A DNA stretch of 64,000 nt from AC-49 sp963817035 (GTDB lineage: Bacteria > Actinomycetota > Thermoleophilia > Solirubrobacterales > Solirubrobacteraceae), in the NCBI GenBank assembly GCA_963817035.1, contig CAWFMM010000003.1:124001-188000 (forward strand), written 5' to 3'. Shown in pieces: positions 1 through 8,364 of the stretch (positions are counted from its first letter, which is position 1; each line of letters begins with the position of its first letter). The position numbers and the translations under genes are program-made. The notes under the pieces are model-generated. The model was given only the letters and a program-made list of their open reading frames with translations. It made no database searches and was not told where the DNA came from.

Positions 1-327
1 CGAGGCCAGGCCGGCGATCGCGTCGGGTCCGTGTGCCCCCTTGATCCGGTTCAGCTCGGAGGTGATGCGGCGGATCGCCTCCTCCCACGTCGCCAGGCGC
101 AGCTTGCCGCTCTCGCGGATCAGCGGCGTCGTGAGCCGCTCACGCGAACGGGTGAACTGATGGGCGAAGCGACCCTTCAAACAGGCGTGGCCCTCGTTCG
201 CCGGGCCGTCGAGCGCCGGGCTGATCGAGGCGATCTTGCCGCCGCTCGCGTGGGCCTCGAGCCGGCAGCCGACACCGCAGTAGCCGCAGGTCGTCGAGAC
301 GATCGAGTCGAAGCGAGTGTCGGTCAT
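1..327 (-). CDS. fdhA: Formate dehydrogenase alpha subunit, N-terminal part (cut by window edge)
   Basis: The gene starts at 327 on the minus strand and runs off the left edge, so only 109 codons are visible. The N-terminus carries the [4Fe-4S] ligand set of molybdopterin oxidoreductases: Cys14, Cys17 and Cys21 in TTCGYCGVGC, then Cys49 followed by LKGRFA. This layout is typical of formate dehydrogenase catalytic subunits, which oxidise formate to CO2 at a Mo/W-bis-MGD centre. The start codon overlaps the stop of the upstream NuoG-like gene (ATGA), so the two are translationally coupled. The catalytic Cys/Sec region is outside the window. Assignment to FDH rather than another bis-MGD enzyme rests on the NuoE/F-like and NuoG-like partners. 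Confidence 0.85.
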   Translation of the reverse strand, partial: MTDTRFDSIVSTTCGYCGVGCRLEAHASGGKIASISPALDGPANEGHACLKGRFAHQFTRSRERLTTPLIRESGKLRLATWEEAIRRITSELNRIKGAHGPDAIAGLAS

Positions 328-959
328 GGCGTCTGGAGAGCGAGGTCGATCAGGGTCATCTCGGTGATCGCGTCGGTCGGGCAGGTGTCTGCGCAGGCCC
401 CGCACGACACGCAGGTGGAGTCCTTGAAGCCGGAATCGAGCCCCGCCGCGACGTTCGAGTCGAAGCCGCGACCGGTCGCGGTGAGCGCAAAGGCGCCCTG
501 GACCTCGTCGCAGGCGCGGACACATCGGCCGCAGGAGATGCAGAGCTCATGCCGGAATGCCAGGTACGGATGGCGATCGTCTGAATTGTACTCGTGGGTC
601 GCCCCCGTCCAGCGCGATTGCGCGACCCCCAGCGACCGCGCGACCCCGGCCAGCTCGGTGTGCTCCGCGGGTTGGTGCGGGAGCTCGGAGAGCACGAGCT
701 CGACGATGCCGACGACGACGCGCCGGGCGACCTCGTCGGTCGTGTCGATCGCCATCCCGTCGCGGCACGGGGTCGTACACGCCGGGATCGGATTGCGAGC
801 ACCCTCGACGCCGACCAGGCACACGCGGCAGGCGCCGAACGGGGCCTGTCGCTCGTCGAAGCACAGCGTCGGCACGTCACCGCCGGCGGCGCGCACGGCG
901 GTCAGGACGGTCGTCCCCTCGGGGACCTCCACGGACGTGCCGTCGACGCTGACCTTCAT
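324..959 (-). CDS. NuoG-N-like iron-sulfur protein of formate dehydrogenase
   Basis: This 211-residue protein starts with a [2Fe-2S] ferredoxin fold (Cys33, Cys44, Cys47, Cys61). A NuoG-type region follows, then two bacterial-ferredoxin clusters (CISCGRCVRAC and CVSCGACADTC). It matches the electron-wire segment usually fused to the N-terminus of NAD-linked formate dehydrogenase alpha subunits, here encoded as a separate gene. Both ends overlap neighbours by ATGA junctions: the NuoEF-like gene upstream and the catalytic subunit downstream. Its inferred role is to pass electrons from the Mo centre to the flavin subunit in a soluble cytoplasmic complex. Confidence 0.88.
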   Translation of the reverse strand: MKVSVDGTSVEVPEGTTVLTAVRAAGGDVPTLCFDERQAPFGACRVCLVGVEGARNPIPACTTPCRDGMAIDTTDEVARRVVVGIVELVLSELPHQPAEHTELAGVARSLGVAQSRWTGATHEYNSDDRHPYLAFRHELCISCGRCVRACDEVQGAFALTATGRGFDSNVAAGLDSGFKDSTCVSCGACADTCPTDAITEMTLIDLALQTP

Positions 960-2614
960 GTCGTCGCCAGTCCGAGCTCGTCGGGGAAGTGCTGCAGGAG
1001 GCTGCGGATCGGCGCCGGCATACCGCCGCCGTGGGCGCACAGGCTGCCGACCTCGAGCACCTCGAGCAGCTCCTCCAGGAGCGCGCGGTCGACCGGCTGC
1101 TCGCCGTGGAACATCTCCTCGCCGCGGCGCAGGCCGATCCGGCACGGGAAGCACTTGCCGCAGCTCTCGTCGGCGCCGAACGCCATCAGGTGCTTGGCGA
1201 CGCTGCGCATGTTCGTCTGCTCGTCGAAGGCGACGATGCCGCCGTGGCCGAGCATGCAGCCGTGCGCGGCGAGCGCGTCGAAGTCGAACGCGGTGTCGAG
1301 CTGCGACGCGGGCAGGATGCCGCCGAGCGGGCCGCCGATCTGCAGCGCCTTGATCGCGTGGCCGTCGATCAGGCCGCCGGCGAGGTCTTCGCACAGCTCG
1401 CGAATCGGGGTGCCGAAGCGGACCTCGTAGACGCCGGGCTTGGCGAAGCGCTCGTTGAAGCAGATGAGCTTGGAGCCGGGGGTCGCGTTCGGGCTCAGCG
1501 CGCGGTAGGCGTCGGCGCCCTCGCGCGCGACGAACGGGACGTTGCACAGCGTCTCGACGTTGTTGACCACGGTCGGCAGGCCGAACAGCCCGCGCTGGGC
1601 CGGGAACGGCGGCCGCGCCGAGACCGTTCCGCGCAGGCCCTGCAGGCATGCGAGCAGCGCTGTCTCCTCGCCGACGACGTACGAGCCCGCGCCCTCGACG
1701 ATCGTCACGTCGAACGAGAACCCGCTGCCGAGGATGTCCTCGCCGAGCAGGCCGTCGGCACGCGCGCGCTCAACCGCCCGGTCGAGCGCCGGCTTCGACA
1801 ACGGGTACTCCGAGCGGGTGAGCACGAACCCATGCGCCGCACCGACCGCGAAGCCCGCCAGCGCGAGGCCCTCGATCAGCAGCGCGGGGTTGCCCTCCAT
1901 CAGGACCTTGTCGATGTAGGAGCCCGGGTCACCCTCGTCGCCGTTGGCGACGATGAACTTCTCCGCCCCCTGCGCCTCGCGCGTGAAACGCCACTTCGTC
2001 CCGGCCGGGAACCCGGCGCCGCCGCGACCGCGGATGTCGGCGGCGATGACCTCGTCGAGCAGCCCGTCGGGCCCGAGCACGACCAGCGCGCGGCGCAGGC
2101 CCGACCAGTCGCTCGGCGCCGTGAGCACCGGCTCCTCGAGCGTGCTGACGATGCGCGGCTCGGGCGCGGCCCGTTCGGTGGCGTTGAGCACACGGTCGAT
2201 GACGTCGGGCCCGGCGTCGATCACGTCGTTGACCCGCACCGCCGGCGAGGCGTGGCAGTAGCCCAGGCAGACCGTGTGCGCAAGCGAGACCGAGCCGTCC
2301 TCGGCGCGCTGCCCGAGGTCCAGCCCGAGCCCATCGCGCAGCTCATCGATGTGCGCGTCGGCGGTCGCCGCGAAGCACGCGGTCCCCGTGCACACGCGCA
2401 CGTGGCGCTCACCGCGCGGCTGGAGCAGATCGTCGTAGAACGTCGAAACGCCGTGAACCGTCGCCTCGGGCAGACCCGAGCGCGCCGCGGCCTCACGACG
2501 GTCGTCGTCGGTGAGCACGCCCCGCGCGTCCAGCGCCTGCTTGAGCACCGCCAGCGCCATCGGCGCGTCCTGCGCGTGATGACGACGGATGAGCTCGACG
2601 AGATTGCTGGACAC
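956..2614 (-). CDS. NuoE-NuoF fusion, NADH-binding diaphorase subunit of formate dehydrogenase
   Basis: The 552-residue product joins a NuoE-like thioredoxin-fold [2Fe-2S] domain (about residues 1-150; CTGTAC and CLGYC cysteines) to a NuoF-like domain. The NuoF part has the glycine-rich GRGGAGFPAG segment, the FMN/NADH region NGDEGDPGSY and a C-terminal [4Fe-4S] motif ESCGKCFPCR. In FDH complexes this subunit delivers electrons from formate to NAD+. The start is GTG at 2614; an AGGAGG lies 14 nt upstream, further than usual, and an in-frame TAG blocks any earlier start. It begins 29 nt after the metK stop, so it may be co-transcribed with metK. Confidence 0.9.
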   Translation of the reverse strand: MSSNLVELIRRHHAQDAPMALAVLKQALDARGVLTDDDRREAAARSGLPEATVHGVSTFYDDLLQPRGERHVRVCTGTACFAATADAHIDELRDGLGLDLGQRAEDGSVSLAHTVCLGYCHASPAVRVNDVIDAGPDVIDRVLNATERAAPEPRIVSTLEEPVLTAPSDWSGLRRALVVLGPDGLLDEVIAADIRGRGGAGFPAGTKWRFTREAQGAEKFIVANGDEGDPGSYIDKVLMEGNPALLIEGLALAGFAVGAAHGFVLTRSEYPLSKPALDRAVERARADGLLGEDILGSGFSFDVTIVEGAGSYVVGEETALLACLQGLRGTVSARPPFPAQRGLFGLPTVVNNVETLCNVPFVAREGADAYRALSPNATPGSKLICFNERFAKPGVYEVRFGTPIRELCEDLAGGLIDGHAIKALQIGGPLGGILPASQLDTAFDFDALAAHGCMLGHGGIVAFDEQTNMRSVAKHLMAFGADESCGKCFPCRIGLRRGEEMFHGEQPVDRALLEELLEVLEVGSLCAHGGGMPAPIRSLLQHFPDELGLATT

Positions 2615-2643
2615 GGCGAGGGTGAGCGCCTCCTAGATCTGGC

Positions 2644-3861
2644 TTACAGGCCGGCGGCGTTGCGGAGTGCGTCGGCTTTGTTGGTGGCTTCCCAGGTGAA
2701 GTCGGGGTCGTCGCGGCCGAAGTGGCCGTAGGCGGCGGTCTTCTGGTAGATCGGGCGGTGCAGCTGGAGTTCTTCTCTGAACGCGCCGGGACGCAGGTCG
2801 AAGTGGTCATCGACGAGCTGGGCGATCTGCGCGCGACCGATCTTCTCGGTCCCGAACGTCTCGACCATCACGCTGACCGGATGCGCGACACCGATCGCGT
2901 AGGCGACCTGCACCTCGGCACGATCGGCGATACCAGCCGCAACAAGGTTCTTGGCGACCCACCGCGCCGCATACGCAGCCGAGCGATCAACCTTGCTCGG
3001 GTCCTTGCCGCTGAACGCGCCGCCGCCGTGGCGGGCCATCCCGCCGTAGGTGTCGACGATGATCTTGCGCCCCGTCAGCCCACAGTCGCCGACCGGGCCG
3101 CCGATCACGAACCGGCCGGTCGGGTTGACAAGGAACTCCTTGGCCAACGCATCCGCGTCATACAGATCCTTGGGCAGGACGGGCTCGACGACGTGGCGCC
3201 ACAGATCGGGCTTGATCTGCGACTGGGAATCTGCCTCCTCGCCATGCTGGGTCGAGATCAACAGCTTCTCGATCGACACCGGCCGCCCATCGCGATAACG
3301 AACCGAAACCTGGGTCTTACCGTCCGGCCGCAGATAGGGCAGCGTGCCGTCCTTACGAACCTTCGCCAACTGCTCAGCCAACCGATGAGCCAAATGAATC
3401 GGCAGCGGCATCAACGACTCCGTCTCGCTGGACGCGTAGCCAAACATCATCCCCTGATCCCCCGCACCGGCGATATCGAGCTCATCGTCGCCGGAGCCAT
3501 CGGTGCGCGCCTCATACGCCCGATCGACACCCTGCGCGATATCCGGCGACTGCTTATCGATCGCGTTGAGCACCGCACACGAATCCGCACTGAACCCCAA
3601 CGCAGCATCGACATAGCCAATCCGGCGGATCGTCTCCCGCGCAACCTCCTGCACATCCACGACAGCCGACGTCGAAATCTCCCCCGACACCACCACAAGC
3701 CCCGTATTCACCAGCGTCTCACACGCCACACGCCCATACGGATCTTCAGCAAGCACTGCATCAAGCACCCCATCAGAGATCTGATCCGACACCTTGTCCG
3801 GATGCCCCTCCGTCACCGACTCCGACGTGAACAGGTACTCGTTATCAGCAAACACACTCAT
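2644..3861 (-). CDS. metK: S-adenosylmethionine synthase
   Basis: The 405-residue protein makes S-adenosylmethionine from methionine and ATP in the cytoplasm. Family signatures are present: GHPDKVSDQISD near the N-terminus, GAGDQGMMFGYA in the middle and GGGAFSGKDPSKVDRS in the C-terminal third. The ATG at 3861 was chosen over an upstream in-frame start because GGAG sits just upstream and the mature family sequence begins there. The upstream leader is structured. The formate dehydrogenase genes follow 29 nt downstream. Confidence 0.97.
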   Translation of the reverse strand: MSVFADNEYLFTSESVTEGHPDKVSDQISDGVLDAVLAEDPYGRVACETLVNTGLVVVSGEISTSAVVDVQEVARETIRRIGYVDAALGFSADSCAVLNAIDKQSPDIAQGVDRAYEARTDGSGDDELDIAGAGDQGMMFGYASSETESLMPLPIHLAHRLAEQLAKVRKDGTLPYLRPDGKTQVSVRYRDGRPVSIEKLLISTQHGEEADSQSQIKPDLWRHVVEPVLPKDLYDADALAKEFLVNPTGRFVIGGPVGDCGLTGRKIIVDTYGGMARHGGGAFSGKDPSKVDRSAAYAARWVAKNLVAAGIADRAEVQVAYAIGVAHPVSVMVETFGTEKIGRAQIAQLVDDHFDLRPGAFREELQLHRPIYQKTAAYGHFGRDDPDFTWEATNKADALRNAAGL

Positions 3862-3965
3862 TGATCTCCTCGTCGTGGACGCCTTGTGGTCCCGGGCCGG
3901 CACGGGACGGTACCGATCCTCGAGCCGGCGCATCGTCCGCGCGGCAGCGCTACCTTCCTTCTCGG
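3862..3965 (-). promoter_or_regulatory. Structured metK 5' leader, possible cis-regulatory RNA
   Basis: The roughly 100-nt leader read on the minus strand can pair GGACG with CGTCC as an outer helix. Inside it are a GCCGGC/GCCGGC pair and a GTCCC/GGGAC pair. It also contains GCGCTGC and GGCTCG, pieces reminiscent of SAH-riboswitch cores, but the third conserved part fits only loosely. I cannot assign it to a known SAM or SAH class. Confidence 0.3.
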
Positions 3966-3992
3966 TCTTTAGTTTCGATTTAGAAACCGCAA
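3966..3992 (-). promoter_or_regulatory. Probable metK promoter with imperfect inverted repeat
   Basis: On the minus strand TTGCGG and TAAAGA are separated by 15 nt in the only AT-rich patch of the metK/LuxR intergenic region. The same patch is an imperfect palindrome (GGTNTNTA...TANANACC), so it may also be an operator affecting the divergent gene at 4023. Confidence 0.4.
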
Positions 3993-4022
3993 CGTCGGAG
4001 GGGCTGAGGTGTTACGAGGGTC

Positions 4023-4706
4023 ATGAGCGAACAGGCACCGGTGCTGAACACGCTTGAGCGGCCGCTCGACCGCCGGTCGCTGGCCAGCGTGCACGCGCTG
4101 TCCGACGCGATGGCCGGCCGGGGGCGGGTCCGCATCGTCGTCGTCAACGACCAGGAGATCGTGCAGTGGGCGATGCGCTCGCTGTTCGGGGCCGAGCCGT
4201 GGGTCGCGCGGTGTCTGGCCGCCCGGTCGGTCTCTGAGGGTCTGGCGCTGAGCCACCGCTACGAGCCGCACGTCGCGCTCGTCGATCCGGTGGTCAAGGG
4301 CGAGTCGGGGATCGGCCTGTGCGCCCGGCTGCGCCAGCTGTCGCCGGCGCCGCGGGTCCTCCTGATGGGTGGGTCCCATCAGGTCACGACCGCGACGGCG
4401 ATGACCGTCGGCGCGTCGGGGATCGTGCACAGCGATTGGAAGATCTCCGAGCTCGCACTCGCCGTGCGGATGATCGCCAGCGGCCACGACCTCGGCGCTC
4501 CGTCGGACACGGTCGGCCTCTCGGCGCGCGAGCGCGAGGTCATGGCCGAGGTCTGCACGGGCGCGACGAACAACGAGATCGCCCGGCGCCTGTCGCTGTC
4601 GCCGCACACGATCAAGGACCACATCAGCTCGATCTACCGCAAGCTCGGCGTGCGCAACCGAGCCGAGGCGGTCGAGCGCAGTCAGCACCTGGGTCTGACG
4701 GTCTGA
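4023..4706 (+). CDS. LuxR/NarL-family response-regulator-like transcription factor
   Basis: The 227-residue protein has an N-terminal extension (about 35 residues), a receiver-like domain and a C-terminal LuxR helix-turn-helix (LSAREREVMAEV followed by NNEIARRLSLSPHTIKDHISSI). The receiver keeps an aspartate at the usual phosphorylation strand (VALVD). It has ND instead of the acidic DD pair and lacks the conserved lysine of the last strand (IVHSDW), so classical phosphorylation is doubtful. It is divergent from metK and its 3' end overlaps the convergent pabB-pabC gene by 25 bp. No partner kinase is adjacent. Confidence 0.85.
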   Translation: MSEQAPVLNTLERPLDRRSLASVHALSDAMAGRGRVRIVVVNDQEIVQWAMRSLFGAEPWVARCLAARSVSEGLALSHRYEPHVALVDPVVKGESGIGLCARLRQLSPAPRVLLMGGSHQVTTATAMTVGASGIVHSDWKISELALAVRMIASGHDLGAPSDTVGLSAREREVMAEVCTGATNNEIARRLSLSPHTIKDHISSIYRKLGVRNRAEAVERSQHLGLTV

Positions 4707-6691
4707 AGGCCGCGCAGGGCGTTGGTGATCAGGACGGCGTCGGCGATGGCGAGGTCGTCGAGGGTCAATCGGGCTTCCGCGGCGTCGGGGGTCGTGCGCA
4801 GGACGTGGGCGCGGGCGATGCCGGGGAGGATGCGGCCGTCCAGCGGCGGGGTGAGCAGGCGCCCGCCGATGAGCAGGAAGACGTTGGCGCGGGTCGTTTC
4901 GAGCAGCGCCCCGTCGAGGTCGACAAGCAGCGGCAGCGCGGGGGCGTGCTCGGCATCGAGTGCGTCGAGGAGCGCGCGATCGATCCATTTGTCGCAGCCG
5001 ATGCCGCCGGGGACGACGACCGCGGCCAGCGCGGGCGGCGGGGCGAGCGAGCGGGCCCCGAGCGGGCGGACGACGACCTCCACGTCGATGCGGTCGCCGC
5101 CCGGCTCCGGCGTCGCCGTGATGTTCATGCTCGCGGGGCCGGCGCAGTCTGCCGCGGCATCTCGCGCACGCGCCGCGAGCGTCGCCGGCAGTGCCGCGCC
5201 GTAGACCGTCGCGAGCGAGCGGCGCAGGCGCTCGAGGTGATCGTCGAGGTGCAGCGCCTCGCCACCGCCGACGAGGAGCGTCTCGAACACGCCCGCGGCC
5301 GGGTCGGGGCGCGCCAACGGGCGCGGCCCGAGCCGTGCCACCGCGGGGCCACGCGTGGCGACCGCGACCGGCTGCGCCCCGCCCAGCGCCGCGAGGATCG
5401 GCGCCGCCTTGCCCAGCGCCTCGCGACCCTCGGCCGCCGGGTCGGAGTCGGCGACGATCCCGCCGCCCACGCCGAGCCAGACACGGTCGCCGGAGATCTC
5501 GAGCGTCCGGATCGCCACGCTGAGCTCGAGCCCGGCGACCGGCGAGCAGATCCCGATCGCGCCGGTATAGGCCTCGCGCCCGGTCGACTCGAGCTCGGCG
5601 ATCACCGCCATCGCCGCGACCTTCGGCGCCCCGGTCACCGATCCGGGCGGGAACGTCGCGCGCACGAGCTCGCCGTCGCCGACGCCGTCGCGCAGCTCGC
5701 CGCCGACCTCGGAGACCATGTGCCAGACGCCGGCGTGCGCGCGCACCTCGCCGAGCACGTCGACGCGCACGCTGCCCGGCCGGCAGACGCGCCCGAGGTC
5801 GTTGCGTACGAGGTCGACGATCATCACGTTCTCGGCGCGGTCCTTGGCCGACTCGGCGAGCGCGCGGCGCTGCTCCTCGGCGGCCGCGGGGTCGTCCGGA
5901 TGGGGCCGCGTGCCTTTGATCGGCGCACTGCGCACACGGCGGCCACGGCGCTCGAGATAGAGCTCCGGCGAGAGGCTGACCAGCGCGCCCCACGGACCGC
6001 TGACGAAGGCGGCGTGGTCGGTCGGCAGCGCCTCGTTCAGCGCCAGGAACAGGTCGAGCGCGTCGCCGTGCAGGCGCCCGTCGAGGCGCAGCGTGAGGTT
6101 CGCCTGGTACAGGTCGCCCGCGCGGATCCGCTCGATGCACGCGGCGACCGCGCGTCCGTGGCCGTCGAGCGACGGCGTCCACGCCCACTCGTCGATCGAG
6201 GCCAGACCGGCGACGCCGAACGCCGGCGCGGCCAACCGCTCGCGCAGCTCCCCCAGCCGCGCCGCCACCGCCGCCTCGCGCTCCGGCGTGACCAGCGCCT
6301 CGAACCACCACGCACCCGAGGCGTCGCACCGCAGCACGTGGTCGTAGAACGCCAGCGCCCCGTCGGGCAGCGGTAGCGGGCGCGGCGGTGGCGGCGACGC
6401 CGGCTCGTCCCCGATACGCGCCCGCAGCTCGTTGCCGAGGTACCCGACCCAGCCGCCACCGACGAAACCGTCGCCGGCCGAGCCCTCGACGGCCGGCTGG
6501 CGATCGAGCAGCGCGAACGGATCGTCGCCCGCCCCCGACACCACCACCGGCTCGGACCCCACCACCGCCCCGCCCCCACCCCACGCGCCGACCAGCGCGA
6601 ACGGGTGGGCGTCGTCGCGCAGGCAGCGCAGCACCTGCGCCACCGACGGCGTCGCATCGAGTGCAACGCAAAGCACGCGCGCCGGGCTCAT
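4682..6691 (-). CDS. pabB: Aminodeoxychorismate synthase component I fused to 4-amino-4-deoxychorismate lyase
   Basis: The 669-residue fusion has a PabB/TrpE-like chorismate-binding domain in the first two thirds (PIKGTRPHP, DRAENVMIVDLVRNDLG, GSVTGAPK). A PabC-like PLP lyase domain fills the last 220 or so residues (GVFETLLV, ETTRANVFL, LPGIARAHVL). Together they convert chorismate to aminodeoxychorismate (with a PabA glutaminase supplied elsewhere) and then to 4-aminobenzoate plus pyruvate for folate synthesis. Fused PabBC proteins are a known arrangement. ATG 6691 was taken as the start; another in-frame ATG lies 9 nt upstream and no strong ribosome site separates them. Confidence 0.92.
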   Translation of the reverse strand: MSPARVLCVALDATPSVAQVLRCLRDDAHPFALVGAWGGGGAVVGSEPVVVSGAGDDPFALLDRQPAVEGSAGDGFVGGGWVGYLGNELRARIGDEPASPPPPRPLPLPDGALAFYDHVLRCDASGAWWFEALVTPEREAAVAARLGELRERLAAPAFGVAGLASIDEWAWTPSLDGHGRAVAACIERIRAGDLYQANLTLRLDGRLHGDALDLFLALNEALPTDHAAFVSGPWGALVSLSPELYLERRGRRVRSAPIKGTRPHPDDPAAAEEQRRALAESAKDRAENVMIVDLVRNDLGRVCRPGSVRVDVLGEVRAHAGVWHMVSEVGGELRDGVGDGELVRATFPPGSVTGAPKVAAMAVIAELESTGREAYTGAIGICSPVAGLELSVAIRTLEISGDRVWLGVGGGIVADSDPAAEGREALGKAAPILAALGGAQPVAVATRGPAVARLGPRPLARPDPAAGVFETLLVGGGEALHLDDHLERLRRSLATVYGAALPATLAARARDAAADCAGPASMNITATPEPGGDRIDVEVVVRPLGARSLAPPPALAAVVVPGGIGCDKWIDRALLDALDAEHAPALPLLVDLDGALLETTRANVFLLIGGRLLTPPLDGRILPGIARAHVLRTTPDAAEARLTLDDLAIADAVLITNALRGLQTVRPRC

Positions 6692-6769
6692 GGCGCGCAC
6701 GCTACCCGTCGGTGCGAGCGTGCCCGGCGACTCCCTTCACGCAATAGACGGAATAGCTAGGCTGGGGAC

Positions 6770-7351
6770 ATGACCGACGACCACGGCCTGCGCAGTCTCC
6801 CGAGCGACCGGTTCCGCGACGTGATCGGCCATTTCGCCAGCGGCGTCACGGTGATCACCGCACTCCACGACGGCCGAGAGCTCGGCACGACGGCGAGCGC
6901 GGTGACCTCGCTGTCGCTCGAGCCTCCGATGGTCCTGATCTGCCTGAACCGCACCTCGGAGACCGGGCGCGCGATCAGCGCCACCGCGCACTTCGCGATC
7001 AACATCCTCAGCGACAGCCAGCCCGACGCCGCGCGACGCTTCGCCGGCAAGGGCGACGACAAGTTCGCCGGCATCGCCACGACGCCCGGCGCCTACGGCG
7101 AGCCGCTGATCGACGACGCGCTCGCAACGCTCGAGTGCCGTGTCGTCGAGGACACGACCGGCGGCACGCACTGGGTCTTCCTCGCGGAGGTCGACCATGC
7201 GTCGGCGCGCCCCGGCGCGCCGCTGGCCTACTTCCGCGGCGAGTTCCACACGCTGTCGAAGCTCGAAAAGCTGACGCCCGAGGAGCTCGCAGCGGGCTAC
7301 GCCGCACACGAGCTGCGGGCCGCGCTGGCGCTCATCGAAGCGCGCGTCTAA
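6770..7351 (+). CDS. Flavin reductase-like domain protein (FMN-binding split barrel)
   Basis: The 193-residue protein matches the HpaC/flavin-reductase family: FASGVTVIT near residue 25, then a GTTASAVTSLSLEPP segment and a GGTHWVFLAEV strand. Such proteins use NAD(P)H to reduce free FMN or FAD for a two-component monooxygenase. No partner oxygenase is adjacent, though the distant luciferase-like gene at 62974 would need reduced flavin or F420. The start is ATG 6770 preceded by a weak GGGG. It is followed by a thioesterase gene on the same strand. Confidence 0.85.
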   Translation: MTDDHGLRSLPSDRFRDVIGHFASGVTVITALHDGRELGTTASAVTSLSLEPPMVLICLNRTSETGRAISATAHFAINILSDSQPDAARRFAGKGDDKFAGIATTPGAYGEPLIDDALATLECRVVEDTTGGTHWVFLAEVDHASARPGAPLAYFRGEFHTLSKLEKLTPEELAAGYAAHELRAALALIEARV

Positions 7352-7399
7352 CGCGGATCGTCGCGGTCGACGTTCCAGTAGCCGCCATCGCGCGATCCT

Positions 7400-7852
7400 A
7401 TGCATACGATCCCGGGGGTGACCGAGCCGTTCATCCACGAGCTGCGCGTGCGCTACGGCGAGTGCGACCCCCAGGGCATCGTCTTCAACGCGAACTACCT
7501 CCTGTACTTCGACGTCGCGTTCACCGAGCTGTGGCGCGCGGCCGTCGGGCCGTGGCAGGACATGGTGGCCAGCGGCGTCGACATGGTCGTCGCGAACGCC
7601 GCCCTGCGCTTTCGCCAGCCCGCGCGGTTCGACGACGTTCTGCACCTGAACATGCGCATCGCCGAGCTCGACGAGACGCGCACGACCACCCGTCTCGACG
7701 TCATGCGCGACGACACGTTGCTCGTCGCCGGCACGCTCGAGCACGTCTGCGTCGACGCGCAGACGTGGAAGCGCACCGCGCTGCCCACCGCGATCGCGGC
7801 GGCGCTGCGCCCGTATGTCGCCGACGCTCAGTCGGCCACGCGCGGCGCGTAA
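7400..7852 (+). CDS. Acyl-CoA thioesterase, 4-hydroxybenzoyl-CoA/YbgC hotdog family
   Basis: The 150-residue hotdog-fold protein has the family motif VRYGECDPQGIVFNANY. The aspartate is the usual catalytic residue of 4-hydroxybenzoyl-CoA thioesterases and YbgC. It hydrolyses an acyl-CoA or aryl-CoA of unknown identity. ATG 7400 gives the longest product; GTG 7418 is an alternative start. The 3' end overlaps the convergent VOC gene by 25 bp. Confidence 0.85.
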   Translation: MHTIPGVTEPFIHELRVRYGECDPQGIVFNANYLLYFDVAFTELWRAAVGPWQDMVASGVDMVVANAALRFRQPARFDDVLHLNMRIAELDETRTTTRLDVMRDDTLLVAGTLEHVCVDAQTWKRTALPTAIAAALRPYVADAQSATRGA

Positions 7853-8220
7853 CGGTGGTGGAGCACCAACGCGTTGCCGTCGGGGTCCGAGAAGAACGCC
7901 ATGTGACAGACGGTGGTGTCGATAGTGTCGCCCGCGAACTCGACGTCTCGCTCGGTCAGCGTCGCCCGCGCGGCTTCCACGTCGTCGACATGCAGCGCAA
8001 CCGCGTTGCGGTTGGTGTGGAACTCCATGCCCATCTTCTCGGACACGATCACGCTCAGCGTCAGGTTGCCGGTCTCGAACTCGGCGAAGTGGTTGTCGGG
8101 CTTGTGGACCGAACAGTGCAGGCCCAGCTTCGTGCCGTAGAACTCCACGGCCGCCTCGAGGTTCTGCGTCGGAATGGCGACGAAGTCGACGCCGGTGACG
8201 ATCTGGCTGCTGGTGGTCAT
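7828..8220 (-). CDS. VOC (glyoxalase/bleomycin resistance) family protein
   Basis: The 130-residue protein has the paired beta-alpha-beta-beta-beta modules of the VOC superfamily. It includes FYGTKLGL in the first half and a terminal FFSDPDGNALVLHHR segment. VOC proteins include lyases, epimerases, dioxygenases and antibiotic-binding proteins, and the metal ligands do not identify which one this is. It starts at ATG 8220. Function is not predicted beyond the family. Confidence 0.8.
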   Translation of the reverse strand: MTTSSQIVTGVDFVAIPTQNLEAAVEFYGTKLGLHCSVHKPDNHFAEFETGNLTLSVIVSEKMGMEFHTNRNAVALHVDDVEAARATLTERDVEFAGDTIDTTVCHMAFFSDPDGNALVLHHRYAPRVAD

Positions 8221-8364
8221 CGCCCTAGCCTACGACGGTCAGCACGAGGCGTGCGCCCTTGGCGCACGCATGATCCCGAGCCGTCGGGCAGCCGACGAAC
8301 CGACCGCGATCGAGCCGGACCGCGACGTTGGCGATCGTCCCGGCGAGTGGTCGATTGCGCCGCT

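Noticed and set aside
31..1353. Long plus-strand open frames opposite the formate dehydrogenase and pabB genes
   Set aside because: They are shadows of the minus-strand genes in very GC-rich DNA, with arginine-rich, low-complexity translations and no family resemblance.
3862..3965. Canonical SAM-I, SAM-II or SAM-IV riboswitch before metK
   Set aside because: The conserved core sequences of these classes are not present in the leader; only loose SAH-like pieces were seen.
4023..4706. An adjacent histidine kinase for the LuxR-type regulator
   Set aside because: No kinase gene is adjacent; the only kinase in the window pairs with the OmpR regulator by overlap.
8225..8364. Minus-strand tail frame after the cyclodeaminase-like gene (ends in RLVLTVVG)
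   Set aside because: It has plausible codon bias but no good start codon or ribosome site, no recognised family, and a shadow frame extends it through the neighbouring gene.
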